From positions 943,575 through 1,007,574 of the forward strand of contig MU006225.1 of assembly GCA_010093685.1 (NCBI GenBank): DNA of 64,000 bases, written 5' to 3'. The notes below the pieces were generated by a model, which saw only the letters and a program-made list of their open reading frames with translations, searched no databases and was not told the origin of the DNA. Made by a program: the position numbers and the translations under genes. Numbering within the stretch: the first letter of the stretch is position 1; each line of letters starts with the position of its first letter. Below are positions 31,431-41,176 of this stretch, piece by piece. This stretch comes from Ophiobolus disseminans (Eukaryota > Ascomycota > Dothideomycetes > Pleosporales > Phaeosphaeriaceae).

Positions 31431-31802
31431 TCATTCCCACCTGAGCTGTACAATTTGTGGTCCGGGCTCGTCAACGTCGAGCATGTTCGGCAGCTGGAAG
31501 ATTTTCAGTTCACGGATCATCCACAAAACAATGTGGAGATGCGCCTGTACGAAGTTTTCGTAACTGATCTCGGCAAGATTGTAGACGATATGCGCAGCCG
31601 AAGTGAGAAGTGATGGAAAATCGGGATAAAGAAGACTATCCCAAACATTGTCGGGCGTGTCATGGATTATGTCGGTATACATACGTAGGGTGGGCACACA
31701 CACCCGTTGTGTTGTCCAACGAGGCCCAACGTACCGCCTCGATCCGGCTTCGGTCCGACTCGTGGCCGAGCTCAGGTATACCTTCGTAGCACCCACGTTC
31801 AT
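31431..31802 (-). CDS. Orphan 123-aa reading frame, doubtful
   Basis: ATG 31802 to a stop at 31431. The second half reads protein-like (SAAHIVYNLAEISYENFVQA) and a stretch with similar codons (IAYNLSQVDFGSN) occurs on the minus strand near 37620, so both may be remnants of one lost gene. No domain, intron or signal peptide. The 5' end abuts the 229 bp LTR. Possibly a gene fragment rather than a functional gene. Confidence 0.25.
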   Translation of the reverse strand: MNVGATKVYLSSATSRTEAGSRRYVGPRWTTQRVCVPTLRMYTDIIHDTPDNVWDSLLYPDFPSLLTSAAHIVYNLAEISYENFVQAHLHIVLWMIRELKIFQLPNMLDVDEPGPQIVQLRWE

Positions 31803-31818
31803 AGATCAGTAATACCAA

Positions 31819-32047
31819 TGTTATTGAAACAAGGTCCCTCTAGTAGTATGACTACCATAGATCACCGAGTAAGGAGAGGGACGAGGTGGGGTGGCTGCAA
31901 CGTATTGTATTGACTATGGTGTTGTTCCGTGTAAGAGGCCACACCAACTTCACGTAAGGACGTTACAGTCAGCCGTGCCTCCCTCACATCGGAGGTACCA
32001 CGGCCCTTCCTTCCACCAACCTGGACTGAACCCACACATTCTCAACA
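31819..32047. repeat. 229 bp LTR-like repeat, copy 2
   Basis: Starts TGTTATTGAAAC and ends ATTCTCAACA; same length as 8744-8972 with scattered substitutions. Flanking 5-mers (ACCAA, AATAT) do not match. Confidence 0.75.
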
Positions 32048-32593
32048 AATATCAAGTCACCAGAAGAACCTCGTTGTTGTTATTCACCCGTACGATCGTA
32101 CAAGGTCTACCAACAGATGATCATCTGAACTTTGAGCTTATTCCTGTTATCAATTGTATCATTATTACGCGTCCTATAGTGTATTTGTGGTGTTGCTATG
32201 CCTATACAACTATTATCCTAACTCTCTTGCCTTGTCCAACGCAATAATCATGGTCAGCCTCACCTAGACGCGTCCGTTGCGCCTGCTGCTTCTTCCCTTG
32301 CTAGTACAGACGCTCAGGACAACAGTGACGTCTTCTTGAGGCTGCTAATGACAACGACAGCACTATTGACGGATTAGACTGGGTGCGCGTCCCACACCTT
32401 GAGAAGCGCGGCAAGGACTACGCTAAAGGTTCTGGATGAAGCTAGAGTTGATCACAGCGCTGCAGTGCTTAAAAAGCTGGCATTGGATAGGACTGAAGAC
32501 ACCAAAACCAGGTCACACAGCAGGGGAAATATTCGCTATACAGGCCTATCGAAGCAATCACAAAAGCTTTTGGTGATATCAGATGTCAGTTTA
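32048..32593. other. Possible retroelement or repeat remnant
   Basis: The sequence after the LTR copy shows short frames (for example AARTTLKVLDEARVDHSA near 32405) but no recognisable gag or pol motif. It could be degraded element interior; I cannot show it. Confidence 0.3.
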
Positions 32594-32748
32594 TCAGTTA
32601 GTACAACACTAAAAGCCAGATCTTGGCAGTCAGGTCAGTTGTCAGATCACAACTGCAAGACGCCTTGGCAGTCAATCAAGTCAGTACAAGTTGCTCGTAC
32701 TGCCAGATTTGGCCTATATTTGGACTGACAACTGACTGAACTAACTGA
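32594..32748. mobile_element. 155 bp MITE with TA target duplication
   Basis: The ends are inverted: TCAGTTAGT at the left and ACTAACTGA at the right, flanked by TA on both sides (32592-32593, 32749-32750). Inside, GTCAGTTGTCAG and CTGACAACTGAC form a second inverted pair, and GGCAGT-containing blocks recur on both arms. No coding capacity of its own, but the gene at 32647-33555 reads into it. Confidence 0.7.
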
Positions 32749-33555
32749 TAGCAAGTCTGGGTCGAACCGCCCTATATCGGACACAGCGCACGCCATGTCC
32801 ACCTCAAGGTGAATGATACCTGCAGAACTCTCGAGGTTATGCGCAAAGAGGAGCGTCGGCCACTTCCGCAGGGTTCTTTTGCGCCCTCCCATCGTCTCCA
32901 CAAACTCTCTCTTCAATTCCTGGGTCGTGCTCCAGCGCCGGCCCTCCAATGTGACATCACACCTTTTTTGACGATAATCCCATGAGAGTGAGAAGCTCCT
33001 GAGGAAGGATGTCTTGTCGAACTGGATCATCCAGAACAGTTTGGTGAAGATATAGCGTGGGTTGACAGGCTTGCACAGGAAGTGGAATCTTAGACTGGTC
33101 AACTGCAATTTGAGCAGAAGATGGAACGTCTCAATGATCGTCGTGGGACGGCAGGACGAGAGCCTCAAAGTAAGGTCCCTGCTGTTCTCCAAGTGATACG
33201 TCGCTGCTTGGAGTACTTTCGGTTCTCCAGTATCAATTTGCCGTATGTACATACACCACTGCCGCTTGCTCTCTTGTTGCGTTTCCAAGTGCGCCTGGCG
33301 GCATGTGAATGCTAAGCCGTTGTGGGCCTCGTGGAGATCGAATGGAGAAAATGCGAGGTAACTGTAGATGACATAGCAGACGTCGAGGATGAGATGCTTA
33401 AAAAAGGTGTTTGTGGGATGTGAGGGTTCCAAGTGTGGTGCGGCATGATCTGGCGTTCCAACCATTTCGTACTCGAAGACTTTGTGTTTGCCTGTAGATC
33501 CAAGGGAGCAATGAGCGTCGGATCGAAGACAAGCCATTTCGTTGGCGTCACTCAT
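32647..33555 (-). CDS. Family member with MITE-encoded C-terminus
   Basis: 302 aa from ATG 33555 (the frame extends upstream without ATG). The N-terminal part (FFKHLILDVCYVIYSYLAF, FTCRQAH) is an F-box-like opening. The C-terminal half has SLSWDYRQKRCDVTLEGRRW and KWPTLLFAHNLESSAGIIHL, shared with the broken genes at 56250 and 57469. After DIGRFDPD the frame enters the MITE at 32748, so about 34 residues and the stop come from the transposon. Of the three family members here it is the only one without an internal stop or frameshift. Function unknown. Confidence 0.65.
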   Translation of the reverse strand: MSDANEMACLRSDAHCSLGSTGKHKVFEYEMVGTPDHAAPHLEPSHPTNTFFKHLILDVCYVIYSYLAFSPFDLHEAHNGLAFTCRQAHLETQQESKRQWCMYIRQIDTGEPKVLQAATYHLENSRDLTLRLSSCRPTTIIETFHLLLKLQLTSLRFHFLCKPVNPRYIFTKLFWMIQFDKTSFLRSFSLSWDYRQKRCDVTLEGRRWSTTQELKREFVETMGGRKRTLRKWPTLLFAHNLESSAGIIHLEVDMACAVSDIGRFDPDLLSVSSVSCQSKYRPNLAVRATCTDLIDCQGVLQL

Positions 33556-34107
33556 GTCGCACAAAAGGCTGCCTTCGTTACGCAACCTATATCTGTGGAA
33601 CTATGCAGCATCGCAATGATCCGGGATGGCTTTTGATCGAATGCAAGCTTCCCTTGCTCGCCTGTGCTTGTCGAGTAGAAAACCGGACCATCGCCCTGCC
33701 ATCATGCTCCACATGCGGTGAAACTGTGCGGAGCGTCCGCTCGAGATGACGCAGGGATCCCTCATTCGTTTCCACTTGCATTCGACGCTTGCTTGAAAAC
33801 AGCAGACACTTTCACTACCAGCCCACTCCCAGCGACGATCCATGAGCTTGTGTGCGGTCCTTTGCTTAAGGATACGTTCAGTAGTATTATTGAGATCTAC
33901 CACGACTGCCAGGCACTTAGCGCGTAGCCCTGCGGGGTCTGCCATATCGTGCATCAAGACAGACATCATCCAGCAATTCCAGAGCCCTTGGTCGTCCGCT
34001 CCATGTCGATAGATTCTGAGAGATCTCAAATGAAGCCTTGCAATTCGCTTTACTTGGCGTGGTAAGCCACCATTGAATGCAGGAAGCAGCCCACTAATCC
34101 AAAGATC
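33556..34107. other. Intergenic with an uncertain minus-strand frame
   Basis: A minus-strand frame at 33601-34029 has mildly protein-like segments (LVVDLNNTTERILKQ type) but lacks a convincing start, introns or a relative. I leave it uncalled; it may be a gene remnant. Confidence 0.35.
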
Positions 34108-34415
34108 TTACTGTGTTTGATGTTCTTCCGCAATACTCCTCGGTAACTCAATCTCGAGGCGTTGCACAACGTCGAAGTGCATCAGAGGCAGCAATACCCA
34201 TCCTCCGAGCTCAGAGAGCGACTCAGCGAGCTCAGATGTCTTAGGATGTATAATTTCATAAACTCGTTCTTGAATTCCTCCCGGACTTGGTGGCACGACC
34301 AGTAGCGGCCCAGGTAGTCATACATTGGAGCCTTTGAAGGAACCATCTCAGCAATGCAACCATAGACTTGAAGACGCAGCTCGGAAGGCAGGGAAAGAAA
34401 CAAGATTGGAGGCAT
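34108..34415 (-). pseudogene. Array member 1: F-box-like paralogue, frameshifted
   Basis: ATG 34415 opens FLSLPSELRLQVYGCIAEMV, then YWSCHQVREEFKNEF, the family's second block. That frame then degenerates and stops at 34182, while another frame picks up ERVYEIIHPKTSELAESLSE and RLEIELPRS, matching member 2 (VYTQEVNSLV..., HLILQLP) to a stop at 34108. A single frameshift near 34265 explains this. The shortened reading is about 77 aa. Transcribed away from the rest of the array, like member 2. Confidence 0.65.
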
Positions 34416-34488
34416 CTTGAGAGCTAGGCTGTGAGTTGTTGTTGAGGTTAGAATACTGGGATCGTCTGCTTATATACCTACTGCGCGT

Positions 34489-34499
34489 AGGCATGACTC
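34489..34499. promoter_or_regulatory. bZIP-like motif GGCATGACTCA
   Basis: GGCATGACTCA lies 74 bases upstream of array member 1. The array members at 38672 and 39693 have GGCATGAGTCA and GGCATTAGTCA upstream. TGA(C/G)TCA is the AP-1/Gcn4-type bZIP site; binding here is inference. Confidence 0.4.
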
Positions 34500-34900
34500 A
34501 AGCGTTGTGACTCTTAGATGACATAGCCTCAACTTCAGTCATGCGTCGTACAAATGCTCGAGCGTGATATAGCGCCTAAACTTCGGGGACTACCGTCAAG
34601 GCTCTGGAGACGTTTAGCAAAGTATAAGAGACAAGCGAATACTTCAGTGTGTACCGGAAATTCCATCGTGCGCCTTTCTATTAAAAACTCTTCTTCTGAT
34701 TCCACCGACAAATTGTCACCCATCCCGTCTTGTCATATCCGAGAAATTCCCCATCCGTGACCCCACACTTCGAAGTGTTCACAGGATTCAAGGTGCAGCC
34801 GGTCCCAGGCTGAAAGCTCCAGGATCAGTGTCAAGCGCCGAAAGCAGATGCTAGTAGGTCTCAACATTGCCTCAAATAATATATGCCTGACCCATCGTAT

Positions 34901-35305
34901 CTACTTTGCGCCCTTGTCCAGGTATACCGTCAGAGACGCGAGGTGAAGCCGTACGATTTGCTCGATAGATGCAGGCAACTTTGCCGCACTAGCGTTAGTG
35001 CATGCAAAGGACTCATCTTGATCACTGATAGGTAGTTGTAGAATGAGATGTTGCGAGGCTGAGAACGTATTGGGTATCTGTCGAATCTGGACCGTCTCTT
35101 TTGGAGCTGAGGTGACCAGGCTGTTCACTTCTTGCGTGTATACTCTCATGTATTCCTTCTCGAACTCTTCCTTGATCTGACGGCATGATAGAATAATTTC
35201 GGAGAATTATGTCATTGCAGTAGTGCGGGGAACAGCTGTGGCGATACAGCCGTACCCGCTGAGTCGCAGCTCGAGAGGAAGGCTGAGGAACGGGAACGCC
35301 TTCAT
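34901..35305 (-). pseudogene. Array member 2: paralogue with in-frame TAA
   Basis: From ATG 35305 the frame reads FLSLPLELRLSGYGCIATAV, meets TAA after AMT, then continues unbroken with SCRQIKEEFEKEYMRVYTQE to a stop at 34901 (135 codons in all). The TAA stands where relatives have residues between the two motif blocks and fits CAA to TAA. It is closest to member 1 (shared YGCIA). Much of the intact C-terminal part of other members is missing. Confidence 0.7.
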
Positions 35306-35510
35306 GTCCTTGATAGATGTCTGCGCAGCTGTTATTGTGAGAAATAAAATCTCGCTTCGCTCTTATGCTCGATGCGTGCTTTTAGGCGAAGTGTGGAGAT
35401 GGATGCGCGATGACTCAGCAGGCGCCAAACTCAGCAGTTACACAGAAGACGCGCATCCGTCCCTCACCGCCCCATCAGCCCACGGAAACCAAAGATTCAA
35501 CTCGACAACC

Positions 35511-36170
35511 ATGGCCTTTTTCTCCTTGCCCGGCGAGCTGCGCTTCGCAATCTATGCGATTATCGCAATCCCGGACACAGCGCCCTTTTCCGCTTACCAT
35601 GGCTTATACATGTCCTGTCGCCAGATTAAAACAGAGATGGACGACGAATGCGGGAAAAGATTTGGCGCATATCTCGAAACCCTGAAATCAGCCTTCCAGG
35701 ATGGTCCGAGGCCCATTCGACTCACTTTCGGGGAGACGTATCCGACAATGCACCACGCCCGACTTTCTACTAATGACTTGGGCGTGTACAATAAGACACT
35801 AGATCCTTTGGCCAGTCTCCACCTGGAGTCCCTTACTCTAACATCGTCCACGGATTCCCCAAGCGAGGACATCATACCGCTCGCTCACTGGACCGCGAAC
35901 GGCCTCAAGCATCGCAACGGTCACGCACATATTCAGGCGCGCCGTATCGTCGTGGAAACAGCTCCTCTCACTAAGCGTACAGCAAAACTTTGGATAAGAT
36001 TCGTCATAAGCTGCCACGTAAGTGGCGGTTACAAGTCTCGGTGGGCGTTGAAGCCGAATGGCCATGTTATAGCGGTCTGGGAGCTGGCAGATGAGGCTAA
36101 GACAGGCGGAGAACCGACAGATTCTGAGGTCTTGTGGGCTTTACAGAAAGGTCATTCATCAAGAAAGTAG
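35511..36170 (+). CDS. Array member 3: F-box-like protein, intact
   Basis: 219 aa from ATG 35511, single exon. FFSLPGELRFAIYAIIAIP is followed by GLYMSCRQIKTEMDDECGK, the two-part signature of the array. Later conserved points are ESLTLTSS, IIPLAHW, ARRIVVETAP and a C-terminal RWALKPNGHVIAVWE block, which is the reference for judging truncation in the neighbours. A TGACTCA site lies ~95 bases upstream. No transmembrane segment or signal peptide. An adaptor-like or orphan role cannot be told from sequence. Confidence 0.75.
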   Translation: MAFFSLPGELRFAIYAIIAIPDTAPFSAYHGLYMSCRQIKTEMDDECGKRFGAYLETLKSAFQDGPRPIRLTFGETYPTMHHARLSTNDLGVYNKTLDPLASLHLESLTLTSSTDSPSEDIIPLAHWTANGLKHRNGHAHIQARRIVVETAPLTKRTAKLWIRFVISCHVSGGYKSRWALKPNGHVIAVWELADEAKTGGEPTDSEVLWALQKGHSSRK

Positions 36171-36519
36171 AGAAAACAGTACCACATGAGGCGGACCAGG
36201 AGAGCTTTCGAGAAGTTGGAATATCGGCAATGGCCCGTGAAAATGAGCAAATAGACATTCAAATTGTCAAAGCGAAGTTCACATGGATCTTTCTATGCTA
36301 ATATGTCGTAATACTGTCGCCAAGGTGAAGTGCTGACTAGGAGTGAGACAGGCCGAAAACTTTCGACATCATTGTGCGATCTCAGGTCGTGAGAACAAGA
36401 ACACTCACTCCTGCGACTCGAATTCCTAAGCTTGTTTCTACAAAGCCTAAAGTCTCACCACTACCAAATCCCCAAACCATCGAGCACCTCAACTCATCAC
36501 GTCAAGTCAACATACAAAT

Positions 36520-37047
36520 ATGTCATTGCTCGACCTCCCAACCGAGCTGCGCTTCCAGGTTTACTCTTACATAAGCGTACCTCTCGAAGCTCCGTTTGCA
36601 AATTATCACGGTCTATATCTATCCTGCAACCAGGTCAAAGAGGATATCAATTCTGAAGGCAGCAGACTCTTCCGAACTTATCTTGCGAGCGTCAAGCGCC
36701 AGCTCAAGAACGCATCCTTCGCTAAACCTTACGCATTTCTCGCAATGCATCACGTCCACCTCATCAAAGGCACCCACCCTTTGAAGCGGGTTGTACCCCA
36801 TCGCGACCTCAAACCAATGTTAGGCCTTCACCTAGTCTCTCTCACAGTGTCACTACGAAAAGAAAACAAGTATTCTGATTACACGTCCAACTTTGACCAA
36901 CAGCTTGACTACTTGTTCTACCTCCAGGATGCCAGTCGCCAAGATTTCGAAAGCAATACAGTACAGGTCGTCATTGAATTGCCAACTGTGAGCAAACGCC
37001 TAGCGACAAAGTGGATGAAGAAGGCAAATGGATTCAACAAGAAATAG
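36520..37047 (+). CDS. Array member 4: F-box-like protein, shortened
   Basis: 175 aa from ATG 36520: LLDLPTELRFQVYSYISVP, then GLYLSCNQVKEDINSEGS. Mid-protein strands match other members (LHLVSLTVSLRKE; VQVVIELPTVSKR). TAG at 37045-37047 ends the frame, but the same frame continues 21 codons with YSFRWSVQFV...RAIFEI, which resembles member 3's RWALKPNGHVIAVWE, up to TAG 37111-37113. The C-terminus was probably lost by a single nonsense change. The rest is intact, so a shortened protein could still be made. Confidence 0.65.
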   Translation: MSLLDLPTELRFQVYSYISVPLEAPFANYHGLYLSCNQVKEDINSEGSRLFRTYLASVKRQLKNASFAKPYAFLAMHHVHLIKGTHPLKRVVPHRDLKPMLGLHLVSLTVSLRKENKYSDYTSNFDQQLDYLFYLQDASRQDFESNTVQVVIELPTVSKRLATKWMKKANGFNKK

Positions 37048-37113
37048 AACACTTATAGCTTCCGCTGGAGTGTGCAGTTTGTTGCTCCTTTGAGAGCAAT
37101 ATTCGAGATATAG

Positions 37114-37817
37114 GGGCCGAACAATCCTGCTCACCGTGTCTGAGAGACGAAGGTGCTGCGTAAATTGCAGGCAATTTCGTATTAGGAGAACTAAGGAGCG
37201 CTGGTTCAAAGGCTGTGCAAGTGCAAAGAACTCGCCTTAGACAACTTATGATAAAATAAGAAATCGTTTTAATTGCCGCTTTCCCGACCTCTGCATTGAC
37301 CGGTGTTCCGTCCCATATGCCTTGGCTCAGCCCCCCAGCCGAACTACATCTCCAGAATTACAGCTTTGAAAGCCACGTATTGACCCAAAGCTACTTGTCT
37401 CGACAGAATATGAGGGCTTGAAATTCTCTGAACGCTCGCTGGCGCTGGGCTGATAGCCAAACTAAAGTGTTTCTGTTGCACGCTAGCAGGGTTATCCCTA
37501 CACTCTCTCTTTCTGCACATATATATAGCTTCCCTCGTTCATAGCTATACAATCAACTCAGTCCTTCATTCTCCTTCTATATCACACATGTGAGAGTTTC
37601 GGTCATAATGTGGTTGCTGCCGAAATCGACCTGGGAGAGGTTGTAGGCGATGGTGATAGACTAAAGCTCTGAGGTTGAGAAAGGTCCCTGTAAGCTAGCG
37701 AGTGAGAGTTTATCGCACGTGCACGCTACACAGGTTGTCAACATAGGAGATATAAATCAACATCAGCCTCCGTTCATTCCTCGTACTTTTTCCATCACCT
37801 CATCCTATCGACTCGTC
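37114..37817. other. Intergenic within the array
   Basis: No gene called. A palindromic GCACGTGC lies at about 37715, ~100 bases before member 5. A minus-strand trace near 37620 (IAYNLSQVDFGSN) resembles part of the frame at 31431. Confidence 0.4.
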
Positions 37818-38450
37818 ATGGCTTTCCTCAACCTCCTGCTCGAACTCCGATTTCAAGTCTACAGCTTAATTGTAGCGTCCGACACCGCCCCTTTCTCTGA
37901 CTACCGTGGTCTTTACCTCTCCTGCAAAAAGGTCAAAGCAGAGCTCGATCAAGAAGGGCCAAAGATCGTCCAAAAGATTGTCGCAGATCTGAATGTCTTG
38001 AGGTCCGGTATCCAAGTTCATGCGCCCACCCTGTTCCCAGCATTGGACCTCCACGTCACACTGGATCCTTCAACGTTCCCCGACTATCGACAACCGATAA
38101 ATTTCCCAGACTTACTCCCGTTTGTGTCTCACGCCTACATCATGTCCCTTAGAATTTCCTTAAATGAACCAGCGGGAGACCTATCCGATCCGGTCCCGAC
38201 GATCTTCAGGTGTAAGTGGCTGCTGATGTTTGTTCCGAAGAACGCTGGGAAGATCAATGCGAAACGCGTGACAATATAGCTCCCAGAAATGGAGACTGAC
38301 GCGGCGCAAAGTCTGGTGATGGGTTTCAAACGGCTATCTTGCCACGTTGTTGGATGGAGACGGAAGTGGAAGGTTCAGAAACTCATTTCAGTTCATAGGA
38401 GCGCGGTGATCGCTGTATGGGAGCAGAAGACCCCTCGGGACAGCCTTTGA
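37818..38450 (+). pseudogene. Array member 5: paralogue with in-frame TAG
   Basis: ATG 37818 opens FLNLLLELRFQVYSLIVASD (the usual Pro of LPxELR is Leu) and GLYLSCKKVKAELDQEGP. The frame stops at TAG 38277-38279 after AKRVTI, then continues with LPEMETDAAQSLVMGFKRLS and SAVIAVWEQ, matching member 3's C-terminus, to TGA 38448-38450. Without the TAG it would be 210 residues, close to member 3's 219. The TAG sits where member 4 has Glu (VIELP). Confidence 0.7.
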
Positions 38451-38540
38451 GCATGTAAAAAGTGGTGGTGCTATTAACTAGGGGTATTCAAGTGGTGCTG
38501 GTATGAGCCTGCTGCAACATGTAGGTCAATGGAAGCTACC

Positions 38541-38571
38541 GCACGTGGGCATGAGTCAGCACGTGGGCATG
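38541..38571. promoter_or_regulatory. Tandem E-box/bZIP composite motif
   Basis: GCACGTGGGCATGAGTCA is followed at once by GCACGTGGGCATG, then a TATATTTT run. Two CACGTG E-boxes (CACGTGGG is a Pho4-type core) flank one TGAGTCA. It lies about 100 bases before array member 6. A single copy of the same composite lies before member 7. Confidence 0.55.
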
Positions 38572-38671
38572 GATATATTTTACGTTTTCACAAACATACC
38601 TAGGTATCACACTTCTCTCACCAAAATCGTGACATCACTCAACCACACCTCAACTTAGTCACAACTCAACT

Positions 38672-39253
38672 TTGTCGTTCCTCGCCCTCCCGCCCGAACT
38701 CCGGTTCCAAGTCTACGCCATCATCGCCAACCCAGACACACCCTTCTCCTCGTATCGCGGCCTCTACCTCAGCTGCCAGGAAGTCAAATCTGAAATTGAC
38801 CATGAGGCCTCCAAGTTACTAGCCACTTACTTCACAATGCTTACTAACTGCGCACCTGCGGGAATCGCAATCAGCTTTTCAACCAACGCTCCATTCCCCG
38901 CACCACAGCACATCCACCTCACTATCGACATCGTCATGTATCCGCGACGCTTCTATCCCGAAAAGAAGTTCCTCGAGCACATCTTCGCCTTGCACCTCGC
39001 GTCTCCCACTATCAAGTTCGACACAGTGCCCATCCCTGACTCCTACCGAAATAAAGATCGCAGAAATGACTAGATGAGGGGTGTATTACACTACAGTGTC
39101 AATGCACGGCGCGTAGCGCTCGCAATGTGCCCTGTGTTGGGGCATGACTTGGGTCCCCATCTATCTTATTCTATGAACTTTCGGGGCTGGAAGGTGTTGA
39201 AGGACATGAGATTTGGGGATCAGGTGATCCCCAGCCACCCACTAGTTATATAG
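38672..39253 (+). pseudogene. Array member 6: start codon lost, in-frame TAG
   Basis: The frame begins with FLALPPELRFQVYAIIANPD and GLYLSCQEVKSEIDHEASKL, but where other members have ATG this one has TTG (38672-38674). TAG at 39071-39073 follows RNKDRRND. The same frame then reads HYSVNARRVALAMCPVLG, matching member 7's HAINAQRVTLVLYELN, up to TAG 39251-39253. Two separate lesions suggest a pseudogene, although its promoter carries the strongest copy of the shared motif. Confidence 0.65.
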
Positions 39254-39601
39254 TCATCTCATCTGGCTTCAGTCAGCCAACAATCAACCACTTCACTCTG
39301 CTCAAACTACCCGTTCAATAGAAGGGAACATGGAATCAGGGACCTGTGGGTGGAATACGCTGTCAGAGAACGATAATACTGGAGAAAGATGATGCAGCTG
39401 AAGCTGCATGGAGGGCGCTAGAAGGAAATGTTGATTTTGAGCGTCGCGCGAAGCTAATGGATGTCATTTGTTTGAATCCTTGATCTCATTATGGGGAGGT
39501 GTTCTTTGGACTCAAAAGCGATGAGCGTAAGATTACCGAATCACCGGGATACGCACAAACACACATATACTCGAGATTCTGTGCTATGAGTGAAAGTAGC
39601 A

Positions 39602-39620
39602 GCACGTGGGCATTAGTCAT
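39602..39620. promoter_or_regulatory. E-box/bZIP-like composite motif
   Basis: GCACGTGGGCATTAGTCAT, 73 bases before the ATG of array member 7. It is identical to the member 6 motif except for T in place of G in TGAGTCA. Confidence 0.5.
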
Positions 39621-39692
39621 CAATTCAAACGCAGTAATCATCACAAACCTTACCTCCTTCCTTCCCCACCACTCGCCCACAGCACTACCACA

Positions 39693-40496
39693 ATGACCTT
39701 CCTCCGCCTCCCACACGAGCTCCGCTTCGCCATCTACGCTATCGTCGCAATTTCAGCGACCGCACCCTTCTCCGCCGAATACAGCGGTTTGTACCTCTCA
39801 TGCCGCCAAATCAAGAAAGAGGTAGATTCAGAAGGACCGAAAGCGTTGTCCGCCCATATCTCGATAATCGCAAAGGACATACCCGGTGTCCAGCTAACCG
39901 TGCTCAACGCCGCCTCATTCCCAGCCCGCCAACACGTCCGTCTCGCTCTCGACCCCACCATCTCCAAAAGCGACCTACCCTGCAAAGGCGCGTTCCCGCA
40001 AATCTTCGCACTCCATCTCGCCACGCTTACCATCTCATACGGAACAGAGCATGAAACAACAACGTGGCTCACCAACCTCTTCATGCGAAATAACCACGCC
40101 ATCAACGCGCAGCGCGTGACGCTAGTACTGTACGAGCTCAACACTGCAGACGTAGCGGCCGATGTAGAATTCCACGAGTTCCATCTGCCGAACCCGCCTG
40201 GTTGGGCGCGCGAATTCCGAGTGGAGAAAGTGAACGAGGGGCGCAGGAGGATCGAAGTCGACTTCGATAGAAAGGACGGCGAGGAGAGGGTAGAATGGGT
40301 GTATCGTCCTACAGGTGGACGTCTCGTGATGGGTATAGATTACGGCACGGCGTATACGGGAGAGGCGTATGGAGCCGCAGATGCTGTGGAAGATCTTCGA
40401 TTTGAGTTGGAGCGGCAAACCCGGTTGAAGCGAGTGGAATACGTGGTTGGACTGGATGCGTATGACGAGACGTGTGGATGCAGTCTTTCAGAATAA
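39693..40496 (+). CDS. Array member 7: F-box-like protein, intact
   Basis: 267 aa from ATG 39693: FLRLPHELRFAIYAIVAISA, GLYLSCRQIKKEVDSEGPKA, then LHLATLTISYGTE and NAQRVTLVLYELN. It is the longest array member; the extra C-terminal ~60 residues are charged and include GRRRIEVDFDRKDGEERVEW. Intact, single exon, with the composite promoter motif. With member 3 it is the best candidate for a functional gene in the array. Confidence 0.75.
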   Translation: MTFLRLPHELRFAIYAIVAISATAPFSAEYSGLYLSCRQIKKEVDSEGPKALSAHISIIAKDIPGVQLTVLNAASFPARQHVRLALDPTISKSDLPCKGAFPQIFALHLATLTISYGTEHETTTWLTNLFMRNNHAINAQRVTLVLYELNTADVAADVEFHEFHLPNPPGWAREFRVEKVNEGRRRIEVDFDRKDGEERVEWVYRPTGGRLVMGIDYGTAYTGEAYGAADAVEDLRFELERQTRLKRVEYVVGLDAYDETCGCSLSE

Positions 40497-41176
40497 CGCA
40501 AGGTAGTTCCACAGGCGTTTTGTTCTATCAAAGGCTAAGCCGTAATAAGCAAAGGTTGAACGTGTCTTGTACTAGCGGTCGAAGCCCATCCACCACATAT
40601 CCGCAATGCTACAAGAGCATGGTCCCCATTCAATAACAATCCACTGATTAAGTAGAAGGAATAGTCCTTGCCCTGCCCGATCAATCAAGAATGTAATAAT
40701 TGTGTGTTATCATATGTGGAAGTATCTAATTACTCCGTCCCCGGCCTCTACCACATAATCGCCTCCTTCTCGCACGTACACCAAAGCGCGCCGCCGTACT
40801 CACCATTCAAAAACACCAGCGAGATCCATGGGAATGTGCATCTTTCGTCCCGATGCTACGGCTACGCGATACAAACGGTTTTGCACTGGCATTGTACATG
40901 TTGCGGGTCGTAGTATTAGGAGATGGGGCCGGGGCGAAGTATGTGTGATTGTGCTTGGAGATGGTGCGAGGTACAACAGCGCGGTGGAAGGGGCATATGC
41001 GAAGAACTGGAGACGGGAACGGGAACGGGGTTGAGGGGACGACGAGGATGGATGCCATGGTTGCGTCCGAGTTTATAAGCAATACAACCATCCATATACC
41101 ATGTTCTATATTCTACACAATCAACCCCAACTCTCATATTTTCCTTCCATCCCCATCGTTCTCGAATGACTGAACA
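40497..41176. other. Intergenic, no gene seen
   Basis: Short frames on both strands without domain or splice support. It separates the accessory array from the housekeeping block. Confidence 0.45.

Noticed and set aside
31891..32247. Plus-strand frame resembling one at 8816-9016
   Set aside because: Similarity comes only from the shared 229 bp LTR; both frames are repeat sequence.
33601..34029. Minus-strand frame of ~140 codons
   Set aside because: It begins without ATG, has no introns, domain or paralogue, and codon content is ambiguous.
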